Translations under genes and position numbers: made by a program
Part shown: positions 1 through 17,200 of the stretch, piece after piece
Position numbering within the stretch: the first letter of the stretch is position 1
Layout: every line of letters starts with the position of its first letter
Source of the DNA: Piscicola geometra
Lineage: Eukaryota; Annelida; Clitellata; Hirudinida; Piscicolidae
DNA length: 64,000 nucleotides
Direction of reading: 5' to 3'
Assembly: GCA_943735955.1 (NCBI GenBank)
Contig: OX030960.1
Span: forward strand, 6,419,873-6,483,872
Notes under the pieces: model-generated
Databases searched by the model: none
What the model saw: only the letters and a program-made list of their open reading frames with translations
What the model was told of the DNA's origin: nothing

Positions 1-129
1 ATGATTGGTAATGAATATGATGCTTTTTCTGATTGCTTTCAAAAGGTTCCTTAATGAAAAATGAAAAAGAAATGATTCTTGAATGATTTAAATTTTAAAA
101 CTAGTTAACAGCTCTGTTGTATTATACAG

Positions 130-1514
130 GTGCTTACATATGAAAAGGTTTTTTTGAGAGCATGTTTGGACAACTTCATAAACTTGCAAAACATTTCTCA
201 AGCCAAAGAATTAGTAAACAGTTTACAAGTAATGGATATTATATTTTTTTTATGTAAAAATGAGTTAATATATTTTTATTTTTATCAAAAAAAATCTTTT
301 TTCATGATTAATTCAGAAATCGATAGAATTATTTGAAAAAAAGACTGTCAAGTTAGATGAAGACAATATCTTGATCACTGCATCACATACAGAGGTGAGT
401 GCTTCTGAAGCTTTTAAGATAATTTATGCAAAAAGCATAGTTTATGAAAATTTATATTTTACATATATTCAAAGTAGTGTGTGAAATTATTTAGCTGCAA
501 AGAAGGATAGGGTCTTTCATCAGAAATCAAAGACACAAAATCAACATATTGAATAGTTATGAGTTTGGTGGAGGTGAAAAAGTGCAAGGTATTTTAAATA
601 TTCACTAATTTAAATGAATCCATTAAATTGTGCATCAAATATATAGTGTTTAAAGCAGTAACTCATAAATGAATGCCTCACAGAGTTTTCTTGTGCCCGC
701 ACTGACAGTGTTTATAAACCATCATTCGGCAAGAGTCATGTTAAAAGTAAGCTAAGTTTCTGTGGTGGAAAGGGGGCATGGAATGATAGAATGCTTGGAA
801 GGATTGAGAAGTTATTTAGAAGATCTAGGGGACTTTACTGAGACCAAATGCTTGTGTTCACTAGCATGCGTTTATCTATCCCATCATCACACCCCTTTCA
901 TTGAACAATCTCTTTTCACATAAGCACATACACTCACACAGTGAGGCAGGTGACCAACCACAGAGGACCTCAGACCCTGCACGAACAACAACTTGAAGTG
1001 CTGCCCAGTGCTGCAGTGCTGCAGAGGGTCAACAACCTGCAACAGCACATCAAACTTTCTTCAGGTTTCTCTGTTGCAATCTTTATCAAATAAAATCTTA
1101 GTAAAATCGTTTGATTATTTCTGGTGCTTGTGAATGTATTTATATTGCAGTAAAAACACGGTATTAAGCACTTCGCGTATAGCCTGAAAACGCAGAAACT
1201 TCGCGTAATGACCGATTCACTTCGTGTGTTGACTAGAAAAGCTAGTTAATGAGGTTTTATTTTAAAAGGGCCTTCAATATCTTTGACTAACAGCACCAGG
1301 TCTTGCCATCTAATTCACATATGCAATCGTATCCGTTCAACTCACCCTTGCAGACCCATGCAAGGCTGAGGCAGCGATGCCAAGGGGGGTGTACGAGAGG
1401 TTGAAGGAGCTGGAAGAGAGGGTGATGCTGTTGGAGGGCGTGTCGCCTGAACTCTTCAACTACTACTATGACCACCATAATGATGACGACGATGATGATA
1501 ATTTTGGTATTTAG
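130..1514 (+). CDS. MBIP: MAP3K12-binding inhibitory protein 1 homologue, 3' part (5' exons lie before the window)
   Basis: Five exons join in phase: 130-228, 317-394, 495-588, about 672-751 and 942-1064, with the last exon at 1354-1514 (TAG stop). Family matches in order are an IDRR-like helix read as LQRRIGSFIRNQ, the hallmark SCARTDSVYKPSFGKSHVK (human MBIP has SCARTD...FKSHVK), then VTNHRGPQT (human VVNTYGPQT), and a C-terminal coiled coil PRGVYERLKELEERVMLLEG followed by VSPELF (human PRDIYQRIKKLE...GISPEYF). MBIP is a scaffold subunit of the ATAC histone acetyltransferase complex and binds the kinase DLK. The homologue ends soon after the coiled coil with an Asp-rich tail, shorter than the human C terminus. 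The phase of the exon at 942 forces use of the CACACAG acceptor rather than the nearer GGCAG. The family call is firm; the first exon shown is only weakly similar. Confidence 0.85.
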
Positions 1515-2272
1515 ATTCTAGTGCCTCTCTAAGCATGCAACAGTTTAGAAATATATTCAAGAGATCTCATAAAATCTATGAAGACGTCTCTTTATTATAT
1601 TACGACATCACAAGTTCAAAAGAACTATAAAACTATTTATAAATAATGAAATAATTTTTTAATCTACTGAAAATTATCGTGAAATATCGCTGTCTATTGA
1701 AGTTCTCAAATGATAAAAATAATAATAACAAGAAATTTATTAAAGTGGCGTCTAATACGGAAAAGGCTTCTAAACCATGGAATGAATGAGTACAATTTGG
1801 AGTGAATATGCTAGGGCAAGCGATTAAAGACAAAATACATATAAATATACCTAATCAAAAATGGCCCTTGCAAGAAATATTACTAACCCTTAAGTAATTA
1901 CCATCAACTTGTCAAAGGCCATTTTTACGATATATATTTCCCAAGAGAATTTCTGCTAAGGTCTTTTTGTCTATATGCCCTGGGAAACTAATCGATAAGT
2001 AAGATCGAACCCAAAATCTTAAATACCATTCAGCCTGTACTTTCACAAGTTAAACATAATTTCATTTAAAAAATATGTAAAAGTCTATATTTGAAAGCAT
2101 GATTGAATGACTGCTTGAAAGACATTTACTTTGAAAGACTTGGATGAAGCACTGAACAGTGAAATACAGTATATCGCATACAACAACGGGAAACAACTAA
2201 ATGAATATCTACACGACACACTAGCACCTAGTCTGACATAACGCCAACAAAGCAACATAAGCTGAAAAGATT
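1515..2272. other. Intergenic stretch, no gene seen
   Basis: This AT-rich spacer lies between the MBIP stop and the minisatellite. Reading frames here are short, lack family similarity and are not bounded by convincing splice sites. It presumably holds the MBIP 3' UTR; I saw no clear AATAAA in the first 200 bp after the stop. Confidence 0.5.
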
Positions 2273-2663
2273 AAAGAGTTACTAGAGACAATAGAGTTAC
2301 TTCAGACAATAGAGTTACTTCAGACAATAGAGTTACTTCAGACAATAGAGTGACTACAGACATTAGAGTTACTTCAGACAATAGAGTGACTTCAGACTAA
2401 AAAGTGACTTCAGACTAAAGAGTGACTTCAGTCTAAAGAGTGATTTCAGACTAAAGAGTGACTTCAGACTAAAGAGTGATTTCAGACTAAAGAGTAACTA
2501 CAGACTATAGAATTACTTCAGACTAAAGAGTAACTACAGACTATAGAATTACTTCAGACTAAAGAGTAACTACAGACTATAGAATTACTTCAGACTAAAG
2601 AGTAACTACAGACTATAGAATTACTTCAGACTAAAGAGTAACTACAGACTATAGAATTACTAC
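2273..2663. repeat. 18-bp minisatellite evolving into a 36-bp higher-order repeat
   Basis: Tandem copies of an 18-bp unit (AGAGTTACTTCAGACAAT and variants) run through the whole stretch. The first part is simple monomers. In the middle the unit changes to AAAGAGTGACTTCAGACT. From about 2490 two variants alternate regularly (AAAGAGTAACTACAGACT then ATAGAATTACTTCAGACT), making about five near-identical 36-bp dimers. It lies between the ends of MBIP (+) and BPNT1 (-), outside coding exons. Confidence 0.93.
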
Positions 2664-2915
2664 TACTTTTACGAATCTCTTTTACTTTTACTAATTCTCC
2701 GAACCTCGACCAGCCACCCTTGTAACACCAGTCTAAACACTTTTCATCATTTTCAAGCAACGGCTTATCCTCAACACAACGACAAAGATTCTCCAACACA
2801 AGTAAACTTAATCACCTGCACAACAACCACCACTACAACCACACCACACGCAACCATTGTTACCACCACTACTACTACAACCACGATGACAACTTCTCCT
2901 CACTAGCACCACACC
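2664..2915. other. Convergent 3' spacer with CA/CCA-rich low complexity
   Basis: Between the minisatellite and the BPNT1 stop the sequence is rich in ACCACTACAAC-type triplets (about 2815-2890). It probably contains the BPNT1 3' UTR. No gene is visible. Confidence 0.5.
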
Positions 2916-4957
2916 TCAGCACTTCAACTCTCCCTTCACCTCCTCGGGCATCCTTCCCAGGTACCAGGCATGCTCTGCCTTCAATGCAGTCGCCAACACA
3001 CCTCCCTTATTCTTCTTCTCCACGCCTGGGTGATACTCGTATGCGCGGCCGTTCATATCGGTGAGATGGCCTCCCACAGCGTGCAGCACCGCCTCAGGAG
3101 CGCACGTGTCCCACTTCTTACAGCCTGCACTGGCGAATACGTAGCAGTGCGCCTTGCCCTCGATCAGCAACAGCACCTGTGTGTGTGTGTAATTCAATGG
3201 GGTTATGTTTGCATGGAATATAATTGGATAGTGGATGGATTTATGGGGGTATAATTTCATCACCACGTCACCTTCCTTCCATTACTCCACCCTCCATCCA
3301 CTCCACCCTCCATCCACTCCACCCACCATCCACTCCACCCTCCATCCACTCCCACCCTCCATCACTCCACCCTCCATCCACTCCACCCTCCATCCACTCC
3401 AACCTCCATCCAATCCAACCTCCATCCACTCCAACCTCCCTCCACTCCACCCTCCATCCACTCCAACCCACCTTGTGACCGGAACCTCCTACACGTAGGA
3501 CTTCTGTTGGCTTGCACGCCTCAATCGCCCTGTTCACTTGCTCAGTCACGTGAGAGCGGGTGGTAGTAATGATCCTCTCTGAAGGTGGAGGCTTGCTCTG
3601 TTCGAAGCCGTATGCTCCTGAATGTGTGTGTGTATGTGTCAGTGTGTGTATGTGTGAATGTGTGTGTTTGTGTGTCAGTGTGATTGTGTGAATGTGTGTG
3701 TGTGTGTGTGCAACGATATGACTCCATTAAGAACCCAACACTCACCCATTCCAATGACGCCCCATATCATCCTGCCCAGGGCTGCTTCGGGACCGCATTG
3801 ATAGTTGTAGTAGGGCTGGTATATCACTCCACCCACCGCCCTTCCTCTCCACGCCACCCCTATCAGCACCGTCACATGGTCCAGCAGTCCTGTGTGTGTG
3901 TTTGTTTGTGTGTGTGTGTGTGTATTTTTGTGTGTGTGTGTGTGTATAAATGAATGTGGTCTAGATATTAGATATGGTGCCTTGTACACACAAGTACTGC
4001 ACAGATCACCTGACGCACCTTGAGTGAACTCTGCAGTTCCGTCCAGCGGATCCACCCAGATGCACATCTGTGAGGGAAGCTTCGTTGAATAACTCTCAAA
4101 GATTCTGTATTCAGAAGCATTGAAAGGTGTCTTCAATTCACTTTTTTCAGTATTAAGAACAATATTTTAAGCAAATTCTCAATATATGAGCTTCATTAAA
4201 AATACATTAAAATGCGAGGAAGTGTCTCTCTCACATCCTCTTCTTTCGCTTCTTTGAGATCCTCAGGAAACTTCCCTGCCTCTGCCAGCACTCCTCCATC
4301 CATCTCGCTCACCACCCAGTCAGCTGATGTCTCTGAACAGTCTAGGTTCTTTGTCAAGTTGTATTTTGTTTGATATCTTTAAATATTATCTATCGAAAAA
4401 GGTTTAAATTTATAAATACTTACTTCAAAGAGTAAACAAATAAGGTATTATTTTAAAAGTAAATTTAAAATACATTTTTAAAACATATACTAAACTCAAT
4501 AAAATTATGAATCTGATTTGAATAGCGTTAACCCTAAATGCTTCATCATATCCTATAACACTTCAAAGCATCTTCTCCCACCTCCTCTCCTATTATGGAG
4601 GCACTGGGGTACTGTTTCCTCAATGACGACACAATACTCCTTTCGGCACTCCTGTCAGCCTCTGTCTGCATGTCGTTGAAGCCCTGTTGAACGTTTAGTG
4701 CTCTATTAGTAGTATTAGTAGACCACAGACATTTCAGTGGTCAATCGTTTAGTCTGCATATATATTCTGTAAATTCCTAAAACAAAATCTCTTACAGATT
4801 TTTTAAAATCTTTAATTTAAATGAAATATCGGTGGAAAAAAACCTTTTGCACTATGCCCAAGTCTCCTGTCTTCAAGATGCCTCTGATTATGCTCCCAGC
4901 CCTGTTAGCAACCGCCACAGACGATGCCACCATTCTCAACAGCAATGGTTCTGACAT
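2916..4957 (-). CDS. BPNT1: 3'(2'),5'-bisphosphate nucleotidase 1
   Basis: This is a member of the Li+-sensitive, Mg2+-dependent inositol monophosphatase superfamily. It hydrolyses 3'-phosphoadenosine 5'-phosphate to AMP in the cytosol, clearing the by-product of sulfation. Seven exons on the minus strand: 4957-4844 (MSEPLLLRMVASS..., ending GDLGIVQK as in the human enzyme), 4683-4582 (QTEADR, SIIGEE: metal-site Glu), about 4345-4237, about 4070-4018 (WVDPLDGTAEF, the signature metal-binding motif), about 3886-3743 (GVIYQPYYNY, GRMIWGV), about 3620-3490 (ITTTRSH, VLRVGGSGHK) and about 3177-2916 (YVFASAGCKKWDTCAPEA, second signature, then HAVGG.LTD). All catalytic motifs are present and the gene looks complete. 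Several acceptors lie at the end of (CA)n tracts. Introns also hold a 16-bp minisatellite. Confidence 0.93.
3283..3472. repeat. 16-bp CCACCCTCCATCCACT minisatellite in the last BPNT1 intron
   Basis: About twelve imperfect tandem copies of CCACCCTCCATCCACT, with some copies of CCAACCTCCATCCACT. Because the unit is not a multiple of three, long open frames of repeated His/Pro/Ser or Trp/Gly/Glu appear on both strands; these are repeat artefacts, not genes. Confidence 0.92.
3621..3712. repeat. (TG)n microsatellite in a BPNT1 intron
   Basis: Interrupted TG repeats. Read on the minus strand this is a (CA)n tract that runs straight into the acceptor of the exon beginning at about 3620. Confidence 0.9.
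3893..3950. repeat. (TG)n microsatellite in a BPNT1 intron
   Basis: A second interrupted TG tract. On the minus strand it reads ACACACACACAG immediately before the exon that starts with the LLDHVTVLIG segment, so the dinucleotide repeat supplies the 3' splice site. Confidence 0.9.
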
Positions 4958-5176
4958 TTTATTCAATTTTCTTACCTGCAAAAAAACTTAGTGCGGCAAA
5001 ACTACTAGGAAGAATTGAACCTAGACTTTTTAAAGAGAATGGATTTTAAATTTATGCTAATTTCAGGGCTGTGCTGTTTATTGAACAAAAGCATTATCTT
5101 GTGAAGATAAGAAATTAGTACTTTGGACAAAAAAGCCAAAAATCTATTACTCATTCATATTCATACACTATCAATT

Positions 5177-9895
<4,719 letters not shown>

Positions 9896-10474
9896 ATTGC
9901 TGCTTCAATTTTAAGTTATTTAAAAGCCAACATATGCTATTTGACTCAAATAATTTGAGGTAACTTCATAAACTTTTAAAAGTGAACTTAAAAATAACTT
10001 TAAAAAAGAGCATACTTTTAGTTTTAAAAAAGTTGAAATTTTTAAAATATCAACAATTTAAATGAAGATTTCGCTCAAATTTAATATTTGGTAATCTGCT
10101 GCCATCTAAAAGTTGCCTGGAGAAATATTAATCGTATTGTTATTTTGTCTTTATGGATGGTAACTTTCTTTTTGTGAATATCCAAAAACACGTTTAAACC
10201 TTACTTCACTTTATTACTTGGTGGTCTTCACCCGTTTGAAACATCTTCCAATAGGCTTTTATTGGAAACAAAGATAACAATAAAAGTTTTCCAAAAGAAT
10301 ACTTTGAAACTGTTTGAATAAAACGATGGAATAAAATGATGTGAATAATTTAAAACACATTTCACATTTAACGAGCGAACCAAGCTTAAACTAACTCATT
10401 TTGATTTATCCAGGTTACACTGTAACCTTTTTATGTGAACTAAAAGTTCCTTGAAAAAGCTACGCATAAAGAAT

Positions 10475-12332
10475 TTAGATTTCCATTCCAAGGTTGGAGA
10501 TAGCGTCGAAGATGGCGTGCTGCTGACTCAAGAGGTTGATTTCTTCTGCGTCTAAGGTCTTGCTCGTGCCTGAAACCACGAGCACCGTCTCTGCCAACAG
10601 TGAAACCACTGGACAAGGGTATTAAAGTTTCAAAACAATTCTGTGATATTTGGTGTATATTTGAAAAGCGATTTTGAATGACTCAGTTTAGGTTTAAAAA
10701 AGTTATTCTAGGAAAACTAAAAACAGAAGAAAAACTAATGACAACCTTCTGTAACAACGTTTTAAGATCAAAATGCAATATTCCTATGCTTATTGAAATA
10801 AAACTTGAAGTACTCAACATTGCACAAAGGAAGCTAGAGTGAAGAGACAAGCAGATGCAAACAAATCGAACGAGAACCAGAACTTTACGTATTCCAAGCA
10901 GCCGTTCTTCACCGGCATGAGTTTCATAATTTCCTTTGAAATGTTCTTCAGTGTTACTTTGAAAACATTAAGTCATTCATGAAAAAGTTTTACACGATAA
11001 ATTCGAAAAAAAATATACAACATTTTTTTAGCGAAAGTTAAACTTTTTAAAAGAAAAATAAATTTAGAACGAATAGTTATTAAAATGACAGTTCCTCGCT
11101 CCTAATACTTTTAATATAGGTTAAATAACCTGAAAATCACACCAACTGTGTAAGAAACTTCGTAGAAGCATTGTGTTGATCTCATTTCGGCCTCCCAGGG
11201 GTCGCAACAACTTTTCGGAAAACCCATGCTCAGCTCCCCCATGCCTCTTATCCAGTCAACCTGCTCAGATTGATTTTTACTCTTAAATCAAAAATAATCA
11301 ATTTTTTGTTTTGTTGCATTGATCATAATCATGTTGTACAAACGATTAAACTTTATGGTGAAGTTGTCTGTTAAAGCATAAAAAGTATCCTAGAAAAACA
11401 TTCGTTTAAAACAACAGGAACAATGAAATAACTTTCAATTGAAAAATATCAATTTACCAAAGTTTAACTTAGACGTTAAAATATATGTTAAAGCGTGTTA
11501 ACAATCCGAAATAATTTGGGCTATGAAAATGAGCATTTTAATTCTTATCTATTTAAAAACTAACCCTGAACCATTCCGTGTATCCAAAGTTGCCACAGCA
11601 CGAGAACCTGGTTTCAAAGAACGTGATGCCAAACGATAAGTTATAAAACGATAAATTTAACAAATGATACATTTTTGAAATAAAACTTGCGTAAAAATAA
11701 TTCTTTAAGGATGCCAAGCGTATTGAGTTTATTAGTGTATCGTAAAACTCGATGGTTATACCCGTTTTCAATTCTATTCGCACTGTTCATTAAACGCCAT
11801 TGATAGTGCCTCACCTGCTTTGTATTTGTTCAATCTTGTCGACTATCGAGTCGTCATTCTTGTACCTTTGCATCGCCTGGAAGAAGCCCTCCTTTGCGGT
11901 GTACAAATAATTCATAAGAAAACTGAGTTTTTATTTTTAGAAATTAAATTAAGTTATCATATTTACGTCAAAGAGTTCTCCAGTGGCAGTGTAGGCATAG
12001 AAGAGGCATATAGCAGACAAGAGGTACTTGATGAAAAGCACCGTCTCCCAGAAGAAAAAAGCATACACCGCTGGCCGAATATGCGCCTTCAGATTTACGT
12101 CTGCCTCGAGGTAGAAGAGAATGGCTCCGTAGAGGTTGATCACGAGACTGATGACACCAAAGTACACTATGAATAAGGGCCAGTGACCATCGTCGTAGTC
12201 GTCGAAGATCGCCCCCATATCACCGTAACTGGCGAAGCACGATGCGTTGAGGCCTAGAAGAGCCACGCTGACAAACACCAAGCCCATTTTCATTGTCACC
12301 ACCACCAAAGACTGAGAATCGGTCGTTGACAT
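10475..12332 (-). CDS. Tetraspanin (divergent family member)
   Basis: Six exons on the minus strand: 12332-11967, about 11894-11815, about 11610-11563, about 11275-11150, about 10945-10888 and about 10610-10475 (TAA). Exon 1 carries three membrane segments: MGLVFVSVALLGLNA, a second beginning WPLFIVYFGVISLVI, and a third around FFFWETVLFIKYLLSAICLF. The large extracellular loop follows and holds the diagnostic FSCCGNFGY (CCG motif), FPKSCCDP (PxSCC) and VKNGCLEY (GC before the last segment), so all six loop cysteines of a typical tetraspanin are there. The last exon supplies a fourth hydrophobic stretch around VSLLAETVLVVSG. Tetraspanins organise membrane microdomains and partner with integrins, proteases and receptors. 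The N terminus lacks the usual short basic KxLLxxFN start, so I do not name a subfamily. Start: the first ATG of the open frame. Confidence 0.8.
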
Positions 12333-13820
12333 CCTTTCCTCTCAGTTTCGAGCTACTTTTTCATGACAAGGATGATTGAGAGATGAGTATGGTTTGAAAT
12401 GGTTTGGTTGAAAGAATGTTTCTAAAACATAAAGTTCTATACACAAAAGTTTTAAAATATTAGAGTATTAAAAAATCTATCAACAAAAAAAGTTAATTTA
12501 AGTTGTAGTATTTCAGCTTATATTTTTTTCTAACGTCATTATTTAACTCTGATTCGATATGGTTTATATTAGTAAAAAATATAAAACATGGATGCGCCTC
12601 ATACACGGAGTTTCACTATATTCTTACGATAGCACGTTTCCACTCGGTAATATGAATATTTGGAAGTTAGCGAAAAAATAAAAAAGTAAGCGAAAGAAAT
12701 GGAATTTTATTGAACAATTTTTATTTGTACTGTATTCATATTTTTTGTTTAAATAAAAATACTTGTTTAAACATGCTGAATAGAAAGATATTATTATTCT
12801 ATTTAAAATATATGAACATTTTTATTCAGTCGAAAATCGAACTTAATTTAGGTTTCCAAGGAAAACTTTGATAACAATAGCATCCTTTATCGCTAAAGTC
12901 ATCGGAACAAAGAGTTAATTGCTATAACTATTTGTAACAAAATAATAGCATATAAGAATGACTGAATTCAGTTTCAAAGGTCTACATAGCTACATGCTTT
13001 AAATGCAGTCATTCAGAGCGGATGACTCGATGTGCATGGCAGTGCACGGCTCGACTTTATTTCGGGTCTCATCGCAAGAGCTTTGTCCAAAAGGACGAAA
13101 CCGAACCACAAGCCATGCAGAACTCTTTAAACAATATCCTTTCATTAGTTACAAAAGATATGAATTATTTATATAAATGTTTCCAACTGATCGATGAAAT
13201 GTGAAATTAAAACATTAATGGTAAGTTGATCTCAATTCTGACATTTAAAATTTCAATGGTTGAAACTCATAAAAAAACTTCTTTAAAAAAAGAAGTTGTT
13301 ATCAAGTTTTTTCTCACGAATAGGATTACATTTTTAGTGTTTAGAAAATGGGGAAAAAATAGTTCAAAAAATTCCATTTTGTGAAGGGTTCAAATGCATC
13401 TGCTTTCTGATAATAAAAACTGTTGAATATTTGTCAAATGTTTTAAATAAGAGCTGAAAGGAAAATTCCAGAAGCGAGCACTCTTTAGCTTCAGTAGAAT
13501 GACGCAAGACAAAAGGTACATGAATTATGAGTTTAGAATAAGGACGAGAGTATTGAGCAAAACCCTCAAACAAAAGATGCAATTACACGCGACATGTATT
13601 TCTTTTCAAATGGCTGCTCTTCTCCATTCTATTATCAATCTCTTTTTCAGTATAAAGACTCGGAAGTTATGTCAAGTTAATGAAGGTTATATACATGAAG
13701 TTAATATGCATGTAATATCGAAGACTACATTTAATTGGCTTGTCATCGTGTTTAAAAACGCGAATATTGTCTTCTTCTTATTCGTGGCATCAGAAGCACT
13801 ATGCCATAACCTCTTTCACC
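12333..13820. promoter_or_regulatory. Divergent intergenic region between tetraspanin (-) and polycystin-1-like (+)
   Basis: About 1.5 kb without a convincing exon. It separates two divergently transcribed genes and so should contain both promoters, but I recognise no specific element. Short open frames here (for example around 13022 and 13499) have no family similarity and no splice context, apart from the part that runs into the polycystin start. Confidence 0.4.
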
Positions 13821-14238
13821 ATGAAGTTGTCCAACAGTTTTATAACCTTTTACTTCTTTTTCTTCATCTATCTCAAAAATGCACTTTCTTCTCCCATATG
13901 CATTCGTTGTCCATCGAGAATTTGTTCTGAGCACATGAGCAGTGCTGGAGTTTTTGAAGCTACCACTTTCAACGTTAAAGCCTGTGTTGAAAGCTGCCTG
14001 AACCTCAACTTCCACTATGCAGCCACTTTCACGAACAACTGCTTCTGCACGAATTCTTCAGCTCGTTCGTTCCTTCAAGTACCCTCTGGTGGCTGCTCTT
14101 ACCCATGTGCTGCTACGGCCACCGATAATTTGAACAGTGCTCTGTGTGGAGGTGGAAGTGCTTCCAGCAGAAACATGAGTTTGTACGAAGCAGCCAACTT
14201 TCCCAAGTACCTGTCTGTTCGAACTACCCGGCCTGACG
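13821..14238 (+). other. Polycystin exon 1: signal peptide and WSC domain
   Basis: After the signal peptide a cysteine-rich start (SPICIRCPSRIC) leads into FNVKACVESCLNLNFHYAAT, then NNCFCTNS, GGCSYPC and LCGGGSASSRNMSLYEA. The order C-C-C-C-C-CGG and the closing xxSLYE fit WSC domains such as those of polycystin-1, which bind carbohydrate. A donor (GAC G|GTTTTT) ends the exon. Confidence 0.88.
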
Positions 14239-17200
14239 GTTTTTCATTCGACCACGAAATGGTTCTAGTTTTTTAACAATTTGAGTTTACAAATTGTTTT
14301 ACAAAAAAATTGAAAATAAGAAGTATTCATTGTTTTTTAATTTTACATTGAATCCCTTCAAGCTAAGTTTTTCTGCCGCTGTCGACACGAGTTACAATGC
14401 TTCAGCCTTGACCTACAGCACACTCATCGATTCTGGCATTCTTTCTCACACGTCCTACTCAGGTGCGGTTGGAGGTGAGACTGCTGCTTTCTCTCTTCCA
14501 GGGATGTACAGGCTATCTTTCCTGTTTGATAACCAAGAAATCAGGGTAAGTCCGTATTTAAAATTGATAAGAAAAAAGGGAGTGAAATGTTTTTATATGA
14601 TTTTTAACCAATGCTCAGTTTATAACTTAGTTACAAATTAAATTGCACAATCTCATCAAACTTTTTTTTATTAAAACAAAAAACTAAGTTAATAACCACC
14701 AATTATATTTCTCATACCTCGAAGACTTTTTGATATTTCTTTCTTCTTCAGGTGAGTACTGTAGAGATAGACAGCATGACGGGCGGTGATTTGCTGCTTG
14801 ATTGTCCACCCAGTTGGGAATATGGCAAGGAAGTGGAATGCAACATGACGGTGGAGATAGGCAGAGGCTTGGAGGCTAAAGTGGTCTTTGGAGATGGAAG
14901 TCAGAACACTTTTGTTATCGCCGGTTTGTAGCTGCCCTGTAATCATGTTGATGAAAAGAAACAGTACATATTTCACATTTTAATATTATCATGACTTTTG
15001 TTATGTTTGACCTGCAGACCCTATGATGAAAACTTATGGACCAGAAATAGAGACGAAAAATCGGTTGACTTCAACAACTCAATCTTCCATTTCTTCTCCT
15101 CACATGTTCACGCAGGATGGCACGCTTGTGGGCTTTAAGGCGGTGATGATGAGTGCTAGTGCTTCAAGAAAAGTCAATCTTCTTGTGAGTTTACATTAAT
15201 AATTTGTTCAAATTAATATTTTAATATCTAGCTTTGAATTAACATTAAATCAGAACTTGCATTAAAACTACATTAACATGATATCCGAATTAGTTATATA
15301 TTTTTCTCTTTAAAAAATCATTGAAAAATCATAGGTATATACGATTTTTAAAAACATTTATTAATTAAGAGTTGATCATATTGTAAAAAGATTATACAAA
15401 TAGTGGTTTTAAGTTTTGAAAGCTTTTGCAATTAAGTCATGGAAGTAAGCAAGTTATTTATCAAATGAAAAATTAATATTTAAGTAATTTTGAATGCCTC
15501 AGTGATTTGAGTTTATGTCACTTCCTAAATATTTAACCCCATTGTATTGTGAGGTAAAATCGAAAGAGTTTTCAATTAAGATTTGTAAAAGAGTAAAATT
15601 TTCCGTATTAATACACATAATATACTAATTGTTAAAATACCCTTTCTACAAGATATGCGAACCCTCTTCGGGCTTGATTGTGCCTACTAAAGAAGAGACA
15701 TGTTCAGCTGCCAACTTTTACTGCTTCTTCTCTTCGCAGTGTAGAAGTAGTGCTACTTGTTCTGCCCAAAATGTGAATGGAAACTTTCCAGAACAGTGGA
15801 CAGGCACTGAAAGAATCGTCACAAACACTTCTGTTGCTCTTCCACATGATGGCTTCAACTATATTGACTTTCCTAATCCCATTCCAGTCAAAGCAGGTCT
15901 CAATATTACTAGAAAAGTGCCACTTGTTTTTAATTTCTGAAACATCTTTATCTCTCATTAAATTCGTTACTTGTATCTATTTATTTGCCAACCAGGCCAG
16001 TCGTTCAAGGTTTATGACGCTTCACTGACTATTGCAAAGAGGCAAGTGAAGAGTGGAGAAAGAGCATGGATCGATAGTGAAAACTCTAATGTCTACATGA
16101 TCAACCTCATCGTTTTGACTCCCCAAAAAATTGTTTTATTTCATGATTACAAAGACGAAGGAGTGTAAGTTTAATTTATAATTTATATAACTATAGAAAT
16201 ATTGAAGTCTTTATTGGTAATTAGTTACAGAAATGAGTGATACCATTTTGGTTTGTTTTTTTAAAAATCATACCGAAAGCTATAATATTTAGTTGATAGA
16301 AGCAAAAATGTCAGAAAAGAAACTGAGTTTATTAAACCCAATGCTTTTATTTATTATTTATCAATTAAAATTCACTTGTTTTAATTTACTTTTAAGTCAA
16401 ATGTTAAATAAATTTTTTAAATACTGTCTAAGATACACGCTCACAGCTGATGTCTACAACTACCGCCAGCCAAGCCTACCCTACACTTCGAATACCACCA
16501 TAATTGAAATCTTGAAGCCGATAAACGATAGGTAGTGTTTTGAACTTTAAAACCTTTTTTAACTAATAACAAAATCATTCAAATTAAACTTATATTCCAT
16601 AAGTTATCGTTTAAAAAAAGGATTTACTTTGCTTTCCCATAGCACGATCATAGCTCCCACCTTTTGGCCACTCAACGCTACCCTCATTCTCACGCTGAAG
16701 CCTCATTCTGGTTCAACTTTTCATTTGGATAACATAACATAGTTTTAAATACTCCAATCCATACTTTTTTTCATAAAAACGTATAGGCACGCTGACAAAC
16801 ATTCTGATAGGAATACATAGAAAAGAAACCATAATTTGCAGGCAAAGGAGCGTCGTACACGTGGAACATTACAGACAGACCAGCCGACATCAACACCACT
16901 GTGCCCTCTCTTAGTCTCAAGTTTCTCAGCATTGGCTGTCAAAAGGTTTGTGGTTACATTTTTAAAAGTAATTTTAACAATTGAAAATCTCATGGAAAAT
17001 TTGGTTAAAAATTTCATCCAACCACAGATCACTTGCTTCACTTTTAACAAAGTGTCTTCAATGATGTCTAATGAGACTGAAGTGTGCGTCGAGGAGTACT
17101 TGAATGGTTTGAGCATCAGCCATACTGAAATCGTCGCTACAAATGCTGACGCTTTCTTTCATTTCAAACTTACCTCTGGCAACCACTACATCTGCACCTG

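Noticed and set aside
2273..2663. CRISPR-like array
   Set aside because: Units are contiguous without unique spacers and the context is a eukaryotic genome.
3224..3549. Long overlapping frames of His/Pro/Ser and Trp/Gly/Glu repeats
   Set aside because: They are readings of the 16-bp minisatellite inside a BPNT1 intron, present on both strands and without splice or family support.
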